Assembly (NCBI RefSeq): GCF_014384795.1
Contig: NZ_JACRSR010000001.1
Location: 992,001-1,056,000 of the forward strand
Origin: Gehongia tenuis
Lineage (GTDB): Bacteria; Bacillota; Clostridia; Christensenellales; NSJ-53
DNA length: 64,000 nt
Direction: 5' to 3'
Of this stretch, positions 17,627 to 26,838 are shown piece after piece. The position numbers were made by a program, and so were the translations under genes. The notes beneath the pieces are model-generated. The model searched no databases. It saw only the letters and a program-made list of their open reading frames with translations, and was not told where the DNA came from. The number at the start of each line of letters is the position of its first letter. The first letter of the stretch is position 1.

Positions 17627-18085
17627 TTAGGCGGACAGAGCGGCCAAGATCATTGCCCGGAGGATTCCGGCCCGCGTTTGGTCACTGAGCGGAGCCGGCA
17701 GGCCTATGGCCCGGCCATCCATCGCCTCTATCATGATATGCGCTTCCCTGTCCGTCAAAAACTTCTGGTCCCTGAGGTATTCCACGATATATTGAGCGTT
17801 CCGCTGAGATATGCTGTTTCCAATCCGTTCGGACAGAAGATGGAACATGTACTCATCCCCATCCATATTGAGCCGGATGATGCGTATATAACCGCCCCCG
17901 CCTCTTCGGCTTTCGATCTTATAGCCCCGGTCCACCGTGAAACGCGTGGCCAGCACATAGTTGATCTGGGAGGGTGCACAGCTGAAATGCTGGGCAAGCT
18001 CATTTCTTTGAAGCTCCACCCGGCCATCCTCCTCGGTCATCAAGGACTTGATGAATTCTTCAATGGTATCGCTCAAAGCAGACAT
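17627..18085 (-). CDS. ctsR: Heat-shock repressor CtsR
   Basis: CtsR represses clp and related stress genes and is inactivated by heat and by McsB. The 152-residue protein shows the family's winged HTH (QRNELAQHFSCAPSQINYVLATRFTVDRGY), the DNA-contacting glycine-rich wing RRGGGGYIRI and a C-terminal dimer/McsB-binding domain. It is the first gene of ctsR-mcsA-mcsB-clpC. A CtsR box (18105-18121) sits just downstream of its -10, so it autoregulates. Confidence 0.97.
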   Translation of the reverse strand: MSALSDTIEEFIKSLMTEEDGRVELQRNELAQHFSCAPSQINYVLATRFTVDRGYKIESRRGGGGYIRIIRLNMDGDEYMFHLLSERIGNSISQRNAQYIVEYLRDQKFLTDREAHIMIEAMDGRAIGLPAPLSDQTRAGILRAMILAALSA

Positions 18086-18104
18086 ACGATAATCTCCTTT
18101 TGTA

Positions 18105-18121
18105 TTTGACTTTCTTTAACC
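18105..18121 (-). promoter_or_regulatory. CtsR operator
   Basis: On the minus strand GGTTAAA-GAA-AGTCAAA, a tandem heptad that matches the CtsR consensus (A/G)GTCAAA-N3-(A/G)GTCAAA except at one base. It covers the transcription start region of ctsR. Confidence 0.85.
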
Positions 18122-18123
18122 TT

Positions 18124-18152
18124 ATTATAAAGGAGGTCACCCTTTTACGCAA
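18124..18152 (-). promoter_or_regulatory. Promoter of the ctsR-clpC operon
   Basis: Minus strand: TTGCGT, 17 bp, TATAAT. The CtsR box begins 2 bp downstream of the -10. Confidence 0.8.
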
Positions 18153-18188
18153 CTATCTTGCCCAAAAAACTGTTTTCCAGAAAATGAA

Positions 18189-18214
18189 AAAGGGCCCTTT
18201 TGCAAAGGCCCTTT
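18189..18214 (-). terminator. Terminator of the galU-ahcY-deaminase-lipoprotein operon
   Basis: AAAGGGCC and GGCCCTTT pair around a 10-base loop. On the minus strand a short T-run follows. It begins 13 bp after the lipoprotein stop. Confidence 0.75.
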
Positions 18215-18227
18215 CCAAAATCAATTT

Positions 18228-20144
18228 TTATTCAGCGGCGAGGTCCAGGATATAGGTAACTGGAACATAGATGCCGCCGCGGTTGTACATGCTTACCATG
18301 AGCAGCTTGTTCTCTTCCACCGCCGACAGGATTTCAAAGCTCGATACCTCCATCACCAGTTCCGGGGCTTCCTCACCCACCGTGTAGCAGTACAGGGAGT
18401 AGTAATACTGGCCCGTTCCTTCTTCGGAACCCTTGTCCACGGTATAATAGAGCTTGGTGCCATCTTCGGACCACACATAGGACATGATAAGGTCACCATG
18501 GCTGATGACAAGCTCATCTCCACTGGAAACCACGGGAGGCGCCGAATCCGTGGGCAGATCATCACCCGGAGCCGCCGTATCGGCCGGTCCGTGATCCCCG
18601 GTCTCCGGAACCTTGGACGTAGAATCCACGGGCCGGATCACCAATTCATTGACCAGATTTTTACCATCGTCGCTGTCCACATTGCGCAGGATCGACATGT
18701 AATCATTTGTGGGAGAAACGGAAAACTCGAGGCCCGTGGTGTAATCCTTGCGCTCGCCCGTGGCCGGATCCATGCTGTAGATCTTCTCCATCATCATATC
18801 GCTGAAGTACAGGGTGCCCCGCACACATTCCAGTGCGCCCATCTCCGCACTTTGTTCCTCAACGGCGTTGAATTCCTTCGTTTCACCGTCCAGGGAATAT
18901 TTCATCACCTGCTGCACCTCATCACCGGTAATGGCGTAGAGCGTGTAGCCTTCATCGCTCCAATCCATGCCCGAAGTATTGGTGCCAAAACCCTCCTCGG
19001 AAACGTTGATCAATTCCTTCGTATCCTTATCGTAGATATAGGTTATATTCATCGCGTCCACGATTTCCACGATGGCCAGCTTTTTGCCGTCCGCGGAGAA
19101 TTTTGCCTCGAGCACCTTGTTAAACTCATAGTCCTCAACAAATTTCTCCGATTTGCCATCGCCATAGTACAGCCAAAGCTCCTCCGTGGCATCGGTCTGG
19201 TTCTCGGAGATCACGGGCTTGGCCACAAGATAAGCATTTTCCATGGGCACCTTGGCGATAGCCTTGCCGTCCACAGCAAGAATGGGGAACTTCAGCTCCT
19301 TGCCGTCCTTGACGGCCACCACCCGCTGCTCCAGACCGCCCACGTCCACGTCATCCTGATAGGTTGGCAGCACGCCCGCCTCCAGCTCCATAAGCTGAGG
19401 CGTACGCTCCGGCAAAATGCTGGACAGTTTCTCCGTCAGGGAAGCCAAAAACTCATTGGCAGCCGCTTCATCCGCAAATTTTTGTGAAACAAGCGTCACA
19501 TTATTGAGATCAGCACACAGCGTCGGGGTAAGGCCCAGGTCTTCGCCAAGCCGGCCGTCGGCATATTCGTTGAAGGCGTTGAGCGTCACGTAATAGCCCT
19601 GGGAGGGCTCGGCATCCGCTTTCTCATGCAGACGGATGGTGAGCACATTGGCCTCGCTGCTGACGTTATATTCCACCGCATTGGCCAAGTTGATATAAAG
19701 CTCCAAAGTGGTCTTCTCCGAAGCCACATTGGTCACCCTCTGGAACATGCCCAGAATGGGCGCATAATCCAGCAAATTCTGGGGAATCCGATAATCCTGC
19801 CAGCTGATGCCTTCCATGGTGATAAGCAGCCGGTTGGGCTCGGGCATCTGGGAGATCGTGTAGGCTGGAACATCATCCACCGCCGACTGGGTCACGCCGC
19901 CCACCTCCGAGCCCTGCACGAAGGTCAGCTTCATCACCGCGTCCCCTCCCTCCTGGGAGAGCGCCAGATCAAAAAGATTGATCTGCTCCAGTGCCTTGCC
20001 GCCGGTCACGTCATCGGACGTGTAGTCCAGGTTTTCCGTCGTGCCCGCGCTGTTGAACGTGGACGCGGAACCGTCGCCGCAGGCCGCCAAGGATAGGGCC
20101 AGGACAACGGCCAACATCAAAAACAATAGCTTCTTCTTTCCCAT
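18228..20144 (-). CDS. Large secreted lipoprotein, possible AMIN-like and beta-propeller-like parts
   Basis: I do not recognise a named family. The 638-residue protein starts with a lipoprotein signal (MGKKKLLFLMLAVVLALSLAACG), with the lipobox LAAC. Residues of about 50-180 (LTFVQGSEVGG, PNRLLITMEG, EKTTLELYINLANAVEYNVSSEANVLTIRLH) resemble an AMIN-type beta-sandwich. The C-terminal half has repeated strand-rich units such as WSDEGYTLYAITGDEVQQVMKYS and WSEDGTKLYYTVDKGSEE that look like PD40/WD40-type propeller blades. A Pro/Ala/Asp-rich linker lies near residues 535-570. The ATG at 20144 has AGGAG upstream. It is the last gene after the SAH/MTA deaminase (34 bp gap), which may not reflect its function. 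Confidence 0.75.
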   Translation of the reverse strand: MGKKKLLFLMLAVVLALSLAACGDGSASTFNSAGTTENLDYTSDDVTGGKALEQINLFDLALSQEGGDAVMKLTFVQGSEVGGVTQSAVDDVPAYTISQMPEPNRLLITMEGISWQDYRIPQNLLDYAPILGMFQRVTNVASEKTTLELYINLANAVEYNVSSEANVLTIRLHEKADAEPSQGYYVTLNAFNEYADGRLGEDLGLTPTLCADLNNVTLVSQKFADEAAANEFLASLTEKLSSILPERTPQLMELEAGVLPTYQDDVDVGGLEQRVVAVKDGKELKFPILAVDGKAIAKVPMENAYLVAKPVISENQTDATEELWLYYGDGKSEKFVEDYEFNKVLEAKFSADGKKLAIVEIVDAMNITYIYDKDTKELINVSEEGFGTNTSGMDWSDEGYTLYAITGDEVQQVMKYSLDGETKEFNAVEEQSAEMGALECVRGTLYFSDMMMEKIYSMDPATGERKDYTTGLEFSVSPTNDYMSILRNVDSDDGKNLVNELVIRPVDSTSKVPETGDHGPADTAAPGDDLPTDSAPPVVSSGDELVISHGDLIMSYVWSEDGTKLYYTVDKGSEEGTGQYYYSLYCYTVGEEAPELVMEVSSFEILSAVEENKLLMVSMYNRGGIYVPVTYILDLAAE

Positions 20145-20178
20145 ACTTCTCCTGTTCCTCTGTCTATTTTTTTGTCCC

Positions 20179-21462
20179 TCAGGAATCCAGCTGAGCCGCA
20201 GCCCGTGCCGATTCATGGACGACTTTGTCAAAATCAATAGTTTTATATTCGCCGTTCTCCATCAAAATCCTGCCTTGGACCATAGTCATGCGAACATCCA
20301 GGCCCTGACCGGCATAAACAAGATGGCTCATCACGTTGCGAATGGGCTGATAGTGTGGACCGGAAATATCCACCAGGATCATATCCGCATCATTGCCTTT
20401 CTTGAGCGCGCCCACCTTATCATAACCCATGGCGGCGGCGCCTTCCACGGTGGCCATGCGCAGCACCTCCCTCACCGGCAGTACGGTGGGGTCCAAACTC
20501 TCTCCCTTATGGATCAAGGCAGCAAGATTCATTTCTTCCCACAGACTCAAGTTGTTGTTGCTGGCGGCGCCATCGGTTCCCAGCGCCACCCGGATGCCCT
20601 TTTGCAGCATATCCGGCACCGGTGCAAAGCCGCTGGCCAGCTTCAAATTGCTGGTGGGATTGTGCACGGCGCACACCCCTTTTTCAGCCAGTATATCAAG
20701 GTCCCGGTCGTCCACCGCCACCACATGAGCGGCCACTACCGGAACATCCAGCATACCCAGATCCTGCAGATAGCGCACAGGCGATGTGCCGTGCTCCTTC
20801 CTGCAGTCCTCCCATTCCTTATAGGTTTCGCTGAGGTGGATATGGATGGGCACTTTGTATCGATCTGCCAGATCCCGGGCTCTTCTTAGGTATGCGCCGG
20901 AGCAGGTATAAATGGCGTGGGGAGCCACCATGGTCCGGATACGCCCGTCCCCCTCCCCTTCCCAGTTCTCAATGAGTTCCCGGGCTTCCGCCATACCGCT
21001 TTCGCCATTGCCGTTGCCATCCATCATTCCCCGGGAAAGCGCCGCACGGATGCCGCTGTCCAACACAGCCTTTGCAATGACATCCTCGTAAGCATACATA
21101 TCCAAGAAGCTGGTCACACCAAAACGCAGCATTTCCGCGATCCCCAGCATCGTTCCCCAATGAATCATTTCATCCGTCAGCTTGTCCTCCAGGGGCCACA
21201 CCGCGTCCTCCAGCCAGGATTGGAGCGGAAGATCGCTGCCCACGCCCCTTAGAAGGGTCATCGGCACATGGGTGTGGGCATTGGCGAATCCAGGCATGAG
21301 CACATCGCCCCCTGCATCCACCCGCCGATCCACGGCATCGAAGGCTTTGGCGGGACCCACATAGGCAATTCTGCCATTCTCCACCAGCAAACTCCCGTTG
21401 ACGTACTCGTGATCCGCCTCATCCAGCGTCAGGATTCTTGCATTTTCAAAAAGTATTCTCAT
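20179..21462 (-). CDS. mtaD: S-adenosylhomocysteine / 5'-methylthioadenosine deaminase (amidohydrolase)
   Basis: This enzyme deaminates SAH or MTA to the inosyl compounds, removing products of SAM-dependent reactions. The 427-residue amidohydrolase has the metal ligands HTH in PGFANAHTHVPMTLLRG, His in IHIHLSETYKEWED, His in VVAAHVVAVDD and Asp in ALGTDGAASNNNLSLWEEM, the pattern of the MTA/SAH deaminase branch. The neighbour ahcY (2 bp away, same strand) supports an SAH role. Substrate preference between SAH, MTA and other adenosyl compounds cannot be read from the sequence. Confidence 0.9.
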   Translation of the reverse strand: MRILFENARILTLDEADHEYVNGSLLVENGRIAYVGPAKAFDAVDRRVDAGGDVLMPGFANAHTHVPMTLLRGVGSDLPLQSWLEDAVWPLEDKLTDEMIHWGTMLGIAEMLRFGVTSFLDMYAYEDVIAKAVLDSGIRAALSRGMMDGNGNGESGMAEARELIENWEGEGDGRIRTMVAPHAIYTCSGAYLRRARDLADRYKVPIHIHLSETYKEWEDCRKEHGTSPVRYLQDLGMLDVPVVAAHVVAVDDRDLDILAEKGVCAVHNPTSNLKLASGFAPVPDMLQKGIRVALGTDGAASNNNLSLWEEMNLAALIHKGESLDPTVLPVREVLRMATVEGAAAMGYDKVGALKKGNDADMILVDISGPHYQPIRNVMSHLVYAGQGLDVRMTMVQGRILMENGEYKTIDFDKVVHESARAAAQLDS

Positions 21463-21463
21463 G

Positions 21464-22705
21464 TTATACCTGCCACCCGCTCACATATTCACGCTGTTCA
21501 TCGCTCCATCGGTCGATGGAAAAGCCCATGGCCGCCAGCTTCTTTGAAGCCACATACTGATCAATGGCCTTCGGCACGGGATAGACGCGGTTATCCAAAT
21601 TGCCGGCGTTCTCCAAAATGTATTTCACGGAAAGGGCCTGCAGTGCAAAACTCATGTCCATGATCTCCGCGGGATGGCCGTCTCCGGAAGCCAGATTGAC
21701 CAGCCTTCCCTCCGCCATGAGATTGAGCACCCGTCCGTCCTCCATCACGTAGCCTTCAATATTGGGCCTCATGGGCAGAATTTCCTTGGCCCGTGCCAGC
21801 AGATCAGGCTTTGCAATCTCCACATCGAAATGTCCGGCGTTGGCGAGGAGCACCCCGTTCTTCATGATATCGAAATGCCGGCCCACGATCACATCCTTGC
21901 AGCCCGTCACCGTTACAAACACATCGCCCAGCGCCGCAGCCTCATCCATGGACATGACCGTAAAACCGTCCATCACCGCCTCAATGGCCTTGACCGGGTC
22001 CACCTCGGTGACAATCACGCGGGCACCCAGCCCCTTGGCCTTCTGAGAGACGCCCTTGCCGCACCAGCCATAACCGGCCACAACCACGGTTTTGCCCGCA
22101 ACGATGAGGTTGGTGGAACGCATAATACCATCCCAAACCGACTGGCCCGTTCCGTAGCGGTTATCAAAAAGATGCTTGCAGTTGGCATCATTCACCGAAA
22201 TCATGGGAAAAAACAGCTCTCCGGCCCGCTCCCGGGCCTTGAGCCGCAGCACGCCGGTGGTGGTTTCCTCACACCCGCCGGAAAGGTTGCGGGACAGGGC
22301 GCTGTTGCCATGCAGAAGCTGAACCAGATCGCCTCCATCATCCACGATGGCATGGGGACCAAACTCCAGCGTTCTTCTCAAATGCTCCTCGTATTCCCCG
22401 CCCGTACAGCCGTGAAGTGCAAAGACCTCCACGCCGGAGCGGGCCAGAGCCGCCGCCACATCGTCCTGGGTGGAAAGTGGATTGGAGCCCGTCGCTCTGA
22501 CTTCGGCGCCTCCCTTGGCCAGCACCTGACACAGATAGGCGGTCTTAGCCTCCATATGTACGGAAACGGCGATGCGCTTATCCAAAAATGGCTTTTCCGC
22601 CTCGAATTCGGCTTCGAGATGGTTCAGCAAAGGCATGTAGCGCCGCACCCAGGCGATCTTCTGCTCACCCGACGGCCACAGTTCCATATCCCGGACAATG
22701 CTCAT
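21464..22705 (-). CDS. ahcY: Adenosylhomocysteinase (S-adenosylhomocysteine hydrolase)
   Basis: It splits S-adenosylhomocysteine to homocysteine and adenosine using tightly bound NAD. The 413-residue protein is of the short type without the mid-domain insertion of the eukaryotic form. Visible motifs: SVHMEAKTAYLCQVLAKGGAEV, GCEETTTGVLRLKARE, DNRYGTGQSVWDGIMRSTN and the NAD fold VVAGYGWCGKGVS. The C terminus lacks the terminal Lys-Tyr-containing tail of the long form. Its ATG overlaps the galU stop (ATGA) and the deaminase gene follows after 1 bp, so the three are an operon. Confidence 0.95.
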   Translation of the reverse strand: MSIVRDMELWPSGEQKIAWVRRYMPLLNHLEAEFEAEKPFLDKRIAVSVHMEAKTAYLCQVLAKGGAEVRATGSNPLSTQDDVAAALARSGVEVFALHGCTGGEYEEHLRRTLEFGPHAIVDDGGDLVQLLHGNSALSRNLSGGCEETTTGVLRLKARERAGELFFPMISVNDANCKHLFDNRYGTGQSVWDGIMRSTNLIVAGKTVVVAGYGWCGKGVSQKAKGLGARVIVTEVDPVKAIEAVMDGFTVMSMDEAAALGDVFVTVTGCKDVIVGRHFDIMKNGVLLANAGHFDVEIAKPDLLARAKEILPMRPNIEGYVMEDGRVLNLMAEGRLVNLASGDGHPAEIMDMSFALQALSVKYILENAGNLDNRVYPVPKAIDQYVASKKLAAMGFSIDRWSDEQREYVSGWQV

Positions 22706-23586
22706 GAATCGAATGCTCCTTTATCATACATTTCCCTGATATAGGCTCTAAACTTGGGACCGAGATGCTCCCGCCGCAAAGCGTACTCCACGGTAGCTTC
22801 CAAAAAACCGATCTTACTGCCCACATCGTAGCGCCGCCCCTCAAAACAGTAGGCATACATCTCCTCAAGGCTTAACTGCGCCTTCAGGGCATCGGTGATC
22901 TGAATCTCCCCGCCCGCGCCCGGCCGCGTGTTTTCCAAGATTTCAAAGATGGAAGGCGTAATGATATACCGCCCTAGAATTGCAATATTGGAGGGGGCTT
23001 CGGCGGGATTCTTGGGTTTTTCCACCAAATCCTCCACTCGGTAGAGGTTCTCCTCCTCTTGAGTGCCCTTCACGATGCCATACTGGCAGATCTTTTCCTC
23101 AGGAACCTGCTGCACTCCAAGGATGGTGGCCTGCTTTTCATCGTATTCATCCATGAGCTGCTTCAAACAGGGCCGCTCAGCATAGACCACATCATCGCCA
23201 AGCAGTACCGCAAAAGGCTCGCTGCCGATGAAGGAATGGGCGCAGTAGATGGCATGTCCCAATCCCTTCGGCTCCTTTTGCCGGATATAGTGGATATCGC
23301 ATAGGTTGGTGATGTTCTCCACCATATCATAAAGCTCTTCTTTTCCTTTGCTTTTCAGCTCCAGTTCCAGCTCCACAGATTTATCAAAGTGGTCCTCTAT
23401 AGCCCGTTTGCTCCGGCCGGTGATGATCAAAATATCCTCAATGCCGGAGGCCACGGCTTCCTCCACGATGTATTGGATCGTAGGCTTGTCCACAATGGGC
23501 AACATTTCTTTGGGCTGCGCCTTGGTCGCTGGCAGGAACCTTGTGCCCAGTCCCGCGGCGGGAATGATCGCCTTGCGAACCTTCAT
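22702..23586 (-). CDS. galU: UTP-glucose-1-phosphate uridylyltransferase
   Basis: It makes UDP-glucose for cell-wall and envelope polysaccharides. The 294-residue nucleotidyltransferase has KAIIPAAGLGTRFLPATKAQPKEMLPIVDKP at the N terminus, followed by QYIVEEAVASGI and the sugar-phosphate region LVEKPKNPAEAPSNIAILGRYI. The ATG at 23586 has AAAGGAGG 9 bp upstream; in-frame starts further out are not supported by a ribosome site. It heads the operon galU-ahcY-deaminase-lipoprotein. A TATAAT lies at 23631-23636 (minus) but its -35 is poor. Confidence 0.95.
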   Translation of the reverse strand: MKVRKAIIPAAGLGTRFLPATKAQPKEMLPIVDKPTIQYIVEEAVASGIEDILIITGRSKRAIEDHFDKSVELELELKSKGKEELYDMVENITNLCDIHYIRQKEPKGLGHAIYCAHSFIGSEPFAVLLGDDVVYAERPCLKQLMDEYDEKQATILGVQQVPEEKICQYGIVKGTQEEENLYRVEDLVEKPKNPAEAPSNIAILGRYIITPSIFEILENTRPGAGGEIQITDALKAQLSLEEMYAYCFEGRRYDVGSKIGFLEATVEYALRREHLGPKFRAYIREMYDKGAFDS

Positions 23587-23681
23587 ATAGTAAAACCTCC
23601 TTTGAATATGGAAAGCCATTATCAAAGGAGATTATACTATAAGTTCATCATAAAGTCCTATATTAAAATGTAAATAATGCA

Positions 23682-24365
23682 TTAACGGTAGAATGCGTGG
23701 TTCGCAATCATTTTGTAAAAGCTGCAGTTATTCACAATCCAGGTACCCTTGGCCTTGCTGGGGTTGAAGAAATATTTGCAGTCCCCCACCACCGACACGC
23801 CGCCGTAAGCCGCTTCAGCGGCACGGACACTCTCCGCCTGGGGCGTGTTGTAGATGGTGCCGTTGGCCACGGGCGAGAACTGAGGCACGCTGCCCGTATA
23901 CTGAAAGACAACGCCGTAGACCGTATTGGGGAAGATGCCGGATTTTACGCGGTTCATTACCACATTGCCCACGGCAACCTTGCCTTCATAGGGTTCGCCC
24001 TTGGCCTCCGCCTCAATGATGCGGGCCAGCCAGTATAGGTCCTGATTTGAAATGCCGGCGCTGGCCGCCACGGAATCGCTTTCGTTCAGCGCTCCCATGG
24101 TCTTGGGACCCGCCTTGCCGTCCACAACAAGGCCCGAATCTTGCTGATAGTTTTTCACCGCCGCCAAAGTCAAATGCCCAAAGTATCCCGTCGCATTGGC
24201 GTTGAGATAACCGCGATCAATCAAAGCGGTTTGAAGGGCCTTTACATCCTCACCGCGGTTGCCGTATTGCAGCACACGCTCGGCAGCGAATGCAGGTGCG
24301 GTCCAAAGGGCCATCATGCACACGCACAGGATCAAAATGCTCGTCACTCGTTTCCAATTTCTCAT
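23682..24365 (-). CDS. SleB-like spore cortex hydrolase with peptidoglycan-binding domain
   Basis: SleB-type enzymes break down cortex peptidoglycan during germination. The 227-residue protein has a Sec signal peptide (cleavage after AFA near residue 27), a PG_binding_1 repeat (LQYGNRGEDVKALQTALIDRGYLNANATGYFGHLT, about residues 32-90) and a C-terminal SleB/Hydrolase_2 domain (LARIIEAEAKGEPYEGKVAVGNVVMNRV, with the catalytic Glu of EAEA, ending in FYKMIANHAFYR). The ATG at 24365 has GGAGG upstream. No ypeB neighbour is present, so it could also be a vegetative wall hydrolase of the same family. Confidence 0.9.
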   Translation of the reverse strand: MRNWKRVTSILILCVCMMALWTAPAFAAERVLQYGNRGEDVKALQTALIDRGYLNANATGYFGHLTLAAVKNYQQDSGLVVDGKAGPKTMGALNESDSVAASAGISNQDLYWLARIIEAEAKGEPYEGKVAVGNVVMNRVKSGIFPNTVYGVVFQYTGSVPQFSPVANGTIYNTPQAESVRAAEAAYGGVSVVGDCKYFFNPSKAKGTWIVNNCSFYKMIANHAFYR

Positions 24366-24419
24366 AGTTACCTCCATTGTCCAAAGAAATATTGATCTTC
24401 TGTAAACAATTATGGGCCA

Positions 24420-24448
24420 ATTATAATAATTTTGAAACACTTTTGCAA
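24420..24448 (-). promoter_or_regulatory. Promoter-like sequence of the sleB-like gene
   Basis: Minus strand: TTGCAA, 17 bp, TATAAT, which is a sigma-A rather than forespore sigma-G arrangement. It lies 55-83 bp before the start codon. Confidence 0.55.
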
Positions 24449-24565
24449 AATATTTATAACGACGGTAATCCGTAAGACATAGAATTATTCCTTAGAATGA
24501 TCCCTTGATCTTCCCGGGACTGCAATTTTCGCCACGATACCACATTATGTTAAGGTTACCAGCCA

Positions 24566-24596
24566 TAAAAAAAGCCCGAACCATTGGTTCGGGCTT
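24566..24596 (-). terminator. Terminator of the GGDEF/EAL gene
   Basis: AAGCCCGAACC and GGTTCGGGCTT pair perfectly around a 3-base loop. A T-run follows on the minus strand. It lies 13 bp after the stop at 24610. Confidence 0.85.
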
Positions 24597-24609
24597 CATT
24601 CAAAAATGC

Positions 24610-26838
24610 TTACTTCTGCTGGTCAAGCCAATCCTCAAACTCACAAATGGGACGGGGCTTTGAAAAAACATATCCCTGCACCATGTCACAGTCCGCTTCC
24701 CTCAGGTAATCGACCTGCTCCTTGGTTTCAATTCCTTCCGCTACAGTTTTTATATCAAGCCTGTGCGCCAGGGACAGGAAGCCTTCGATGACGCTTCTAG
24801 CCTTGATTCCGTCCATATCCATAAAGAACTGACGGTCCAGTTTGATGGTGTCCACATCAACATCCTTGAGCAGAGCCAAAGCCGAATAACCCACCCCGAA
24901 ATCATCCAGCGAGCAATAGAAACCATGTCTATGCATTTCCTGTACGGCACTTTTCACCAGTTCCCGCTGCTGATCATCAAAGAAGATGGATTCCGTCAAT
25001 TCGAACTCAATAAGATTATCTGGAACTCCGTATTTTTCCTTCAGTGCAGAAAAGTCCCGTAAAAAGTTGAGATTCCGGAAGTGAACTCGGGACAGATTGA
25101 CTGAAATCGGAAGAAGCTCCCGGCCCTCTTCCCGCCAGCGGCGGATCAGCTTGCATACTTCCTCAAATACATATCGGTCAAGTTCACAGATATGATCCGT
25201 TTTTTCAAAAAGCTGAATGAAATCCGAAGGATAGATTACGCCCCGTTCGGGGTGAAACCAGCGCACCAATGCCTCCGCTCCGCCGGGCCGTCCATCCTCC
25301 AGCTTTACCTTGGGCTGTAAATAGACCACAAAATCATGATTTTGGATGGAGCCTTCGAAAAATCCGATAAGCTCCCGTTCCTTTTTCATCCGGAGCATCA
25401 TGTCATCGTTGTAAAAGGAGCAGACCGTGGCTTGTTTTTGGAGCTTACAGGCCGCTCTTGCCCGGTCCTGAATAATTGTGATGTTGAGGCCGGGATCATC
25501 GATGCAATAAGCGCCCTGGTTGAGCGTCAAATAATAATGGATATCGGCATATCTGGCAAAAGAATTGACCGCCTGCAGCATCTCGTCAATTCGTGCCTGG
25601 ACACGTTCCGGCTCTCTTTCCTTTAAGCATAGGAAAAAATGATCGGCATTGGTTCGGGCAAGCAGCTCCTCCGGACCCACATGTTCTTTCAGCACCTGAT
25701 GGATATATTTCAGCGTTTCATTGCCCGCTCTTATACCGTAGTTTTCATTGATAAGCTTGAAACCTTTGACATTCAAAAAGACAACGGTGTAAGTGTCGGG
25801 AAGCATATTTTGAGCAAGTTTTTTGTATTCAACCTGGAACGCGGCCTCGTTCAAACCTCCGGTCAATGGATCCGTGAACGCAATCTCTTCAAGATGCTTG
25901 CCGTTGGCTCGGTAGAATTGAACCATTACCAAAAGGAACAGAGCAAACACACACATAATGCCGCCCACAATCAAGAAAAAGCGTAAAAGATAGGTATCCG
26001 CCTCCTCCGAGATGAGCCCCGCCGGCACCATCGTCAACAAAAACCAGTCATTCACCCCCAGAACCTGATAGGACATGACCAGTTCCGTTCCATCCACCGA
26101 TGTAAATCTGAACGCACCGGGCCTTCCATTTTCCAGGTCAGTCTTCATCTCCACAACGGATTCCTTGCTCTTCGAATCTGTTTCGGACAAAAAGATGCTG
26201 TCTAGCTGCAAAAAAGGTTTCGTATCCGTGGGTGAGATCACCACATTGCCATTGCTGTCTACGATACAGGTCAGGCCGTTGCCCGCATAACTTTTGGGCT
26301 GAATTAGCGCCTGCATGTTTTCCTTGCGGCGAACACCCGCCAATACGCGTTCAATCCGCCCATTTTCCACAACGGGAACGGAAAATAAGAGGTTCTGCCC
26401 CTCCACATAGATCACCGATGATTCACCTTGAAAGGACGCCCGTATACCGGATGGATCCTCTAAATCGCGAATATCAAATTTCTCTGGAATTGTCGTTCCA
26501 TCCTGATTGATAACCACCAGGGCATCAAAATCCAGAACCTGCTCCTCTTTTTTCAGCATCTGCTCCGCATCCGCACCCGAATACTCTGACAAAACGCTGC
26601 CGAGCATGGAAAGCGCACGCTTATTCGCCTCAATACGGCTGTAGATATCATTGGTGAGCTGATAGGAGACGTCGGATACATATTCCTCCGTAACATGGGT
26701 CAACGCATCCCGCAAAGAAGCTGTGTTTTGAAGCATAGATACAGTCACCAATAGAAGTGCTATTCCCAAAAAGGCTATAAACCCTTTAATGCGAGGTGAC
26801 GATTTTTGATAAGGGTATGCATGTCTTATTTTGTCCAT
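24610..26838 (-). CDS. Membrane-bound cyclic-di-GMP phosphodiesterase (Cache-degenerate GGDEF-EAL)
   Basis: This 742-residue protein has a first membrane helix (about 19-38), an extracellular dCache-like sensor (about 40-280), a second helix (about 285-307), a GGDEF domain (about 320-475) and an EAL domain (about 485-735). The GGDEF active loop is RTNADHFF instead of RxGGDEF, so cyclase activity is not expected. The EAL domain keeps all residues known to matter: AEALVRW, SVNLSR, FELTES, LDDFGVGYS, IKLDRQF and AEGIET. It should therefore hydrolyse c-di-GMP under control of an external ligand. It is monocistronic with its own terminator. I found no c-di-GMP riboswitch in the upstream gap. Confidence 0.9.
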   Translation of the reverse strand: MDKIRHAYPYQKSSPRIKGFIAFLGIALLLVTVSMLQNTASLRDALTHVTEEYVSDVSYQLTNDIYSRIEANKRALSMLGSVLSEYSGADAEQMLKKEEQVLDFDALVVINQDGTTIPEKFDIRDLEDPSGIRASFQGESSVIYVEGQNLLFSVPVVENGRIERVLAGVRRKENMQALIQPKSYAGNGLTCIVDSNGNVVISPTDTKPFLQLDSIFLSETDSKSKESVVEMKTDLENGRPGAFRFTSVDGTELVMSYQVLGVNDWFLLTMVPAGLISEEADTYLLRFFLIVGGIMCVFALFLLVMVQFYRANGKHLEEIAFTDPLTGGLNEAAFQVEYKKLAQNMLPDTYTVVFLNVKGFKLINENYGIRAGNETLKYIHQVLKEHVGPEELLARTNADHFFLCLKEREPERVQARIDEMLQAVNSFARYADIHYYLTLNQGAYCIDDPGLNITIIQDRARAACKLQKQATVCSFYNDDMMLRMKKERELIGFFEGSIQNHDFVVYLQPKVKLEDGRPGGAEALVRWFHPERGVIYPSDFIQLFEKTDHICELDRYVFEEVCKLIRRWREEGRELLPISVNLSRVHFRNLNFLRDFSALKEKYGVPDNLIEFELTESIFFDDQQRELVKSAVQEMHRHGFYCSLDDFGVGYSALALLKDVDVDTIKLDRQFFMDMDGIKARSVIEGFLSLAHRLDIKTVAEGIETKEQVDYLREADCDMVQGYVFSKPRPICEFEDWLDQQK

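Noticed and set aside
23587-23681. Possible SAM/SAH riboswitch before galU-ahcY
   Set aside because: The gap is under 100 bp, AT-rich, with no conserved riboswitch stems; only a TATAAT is seen.
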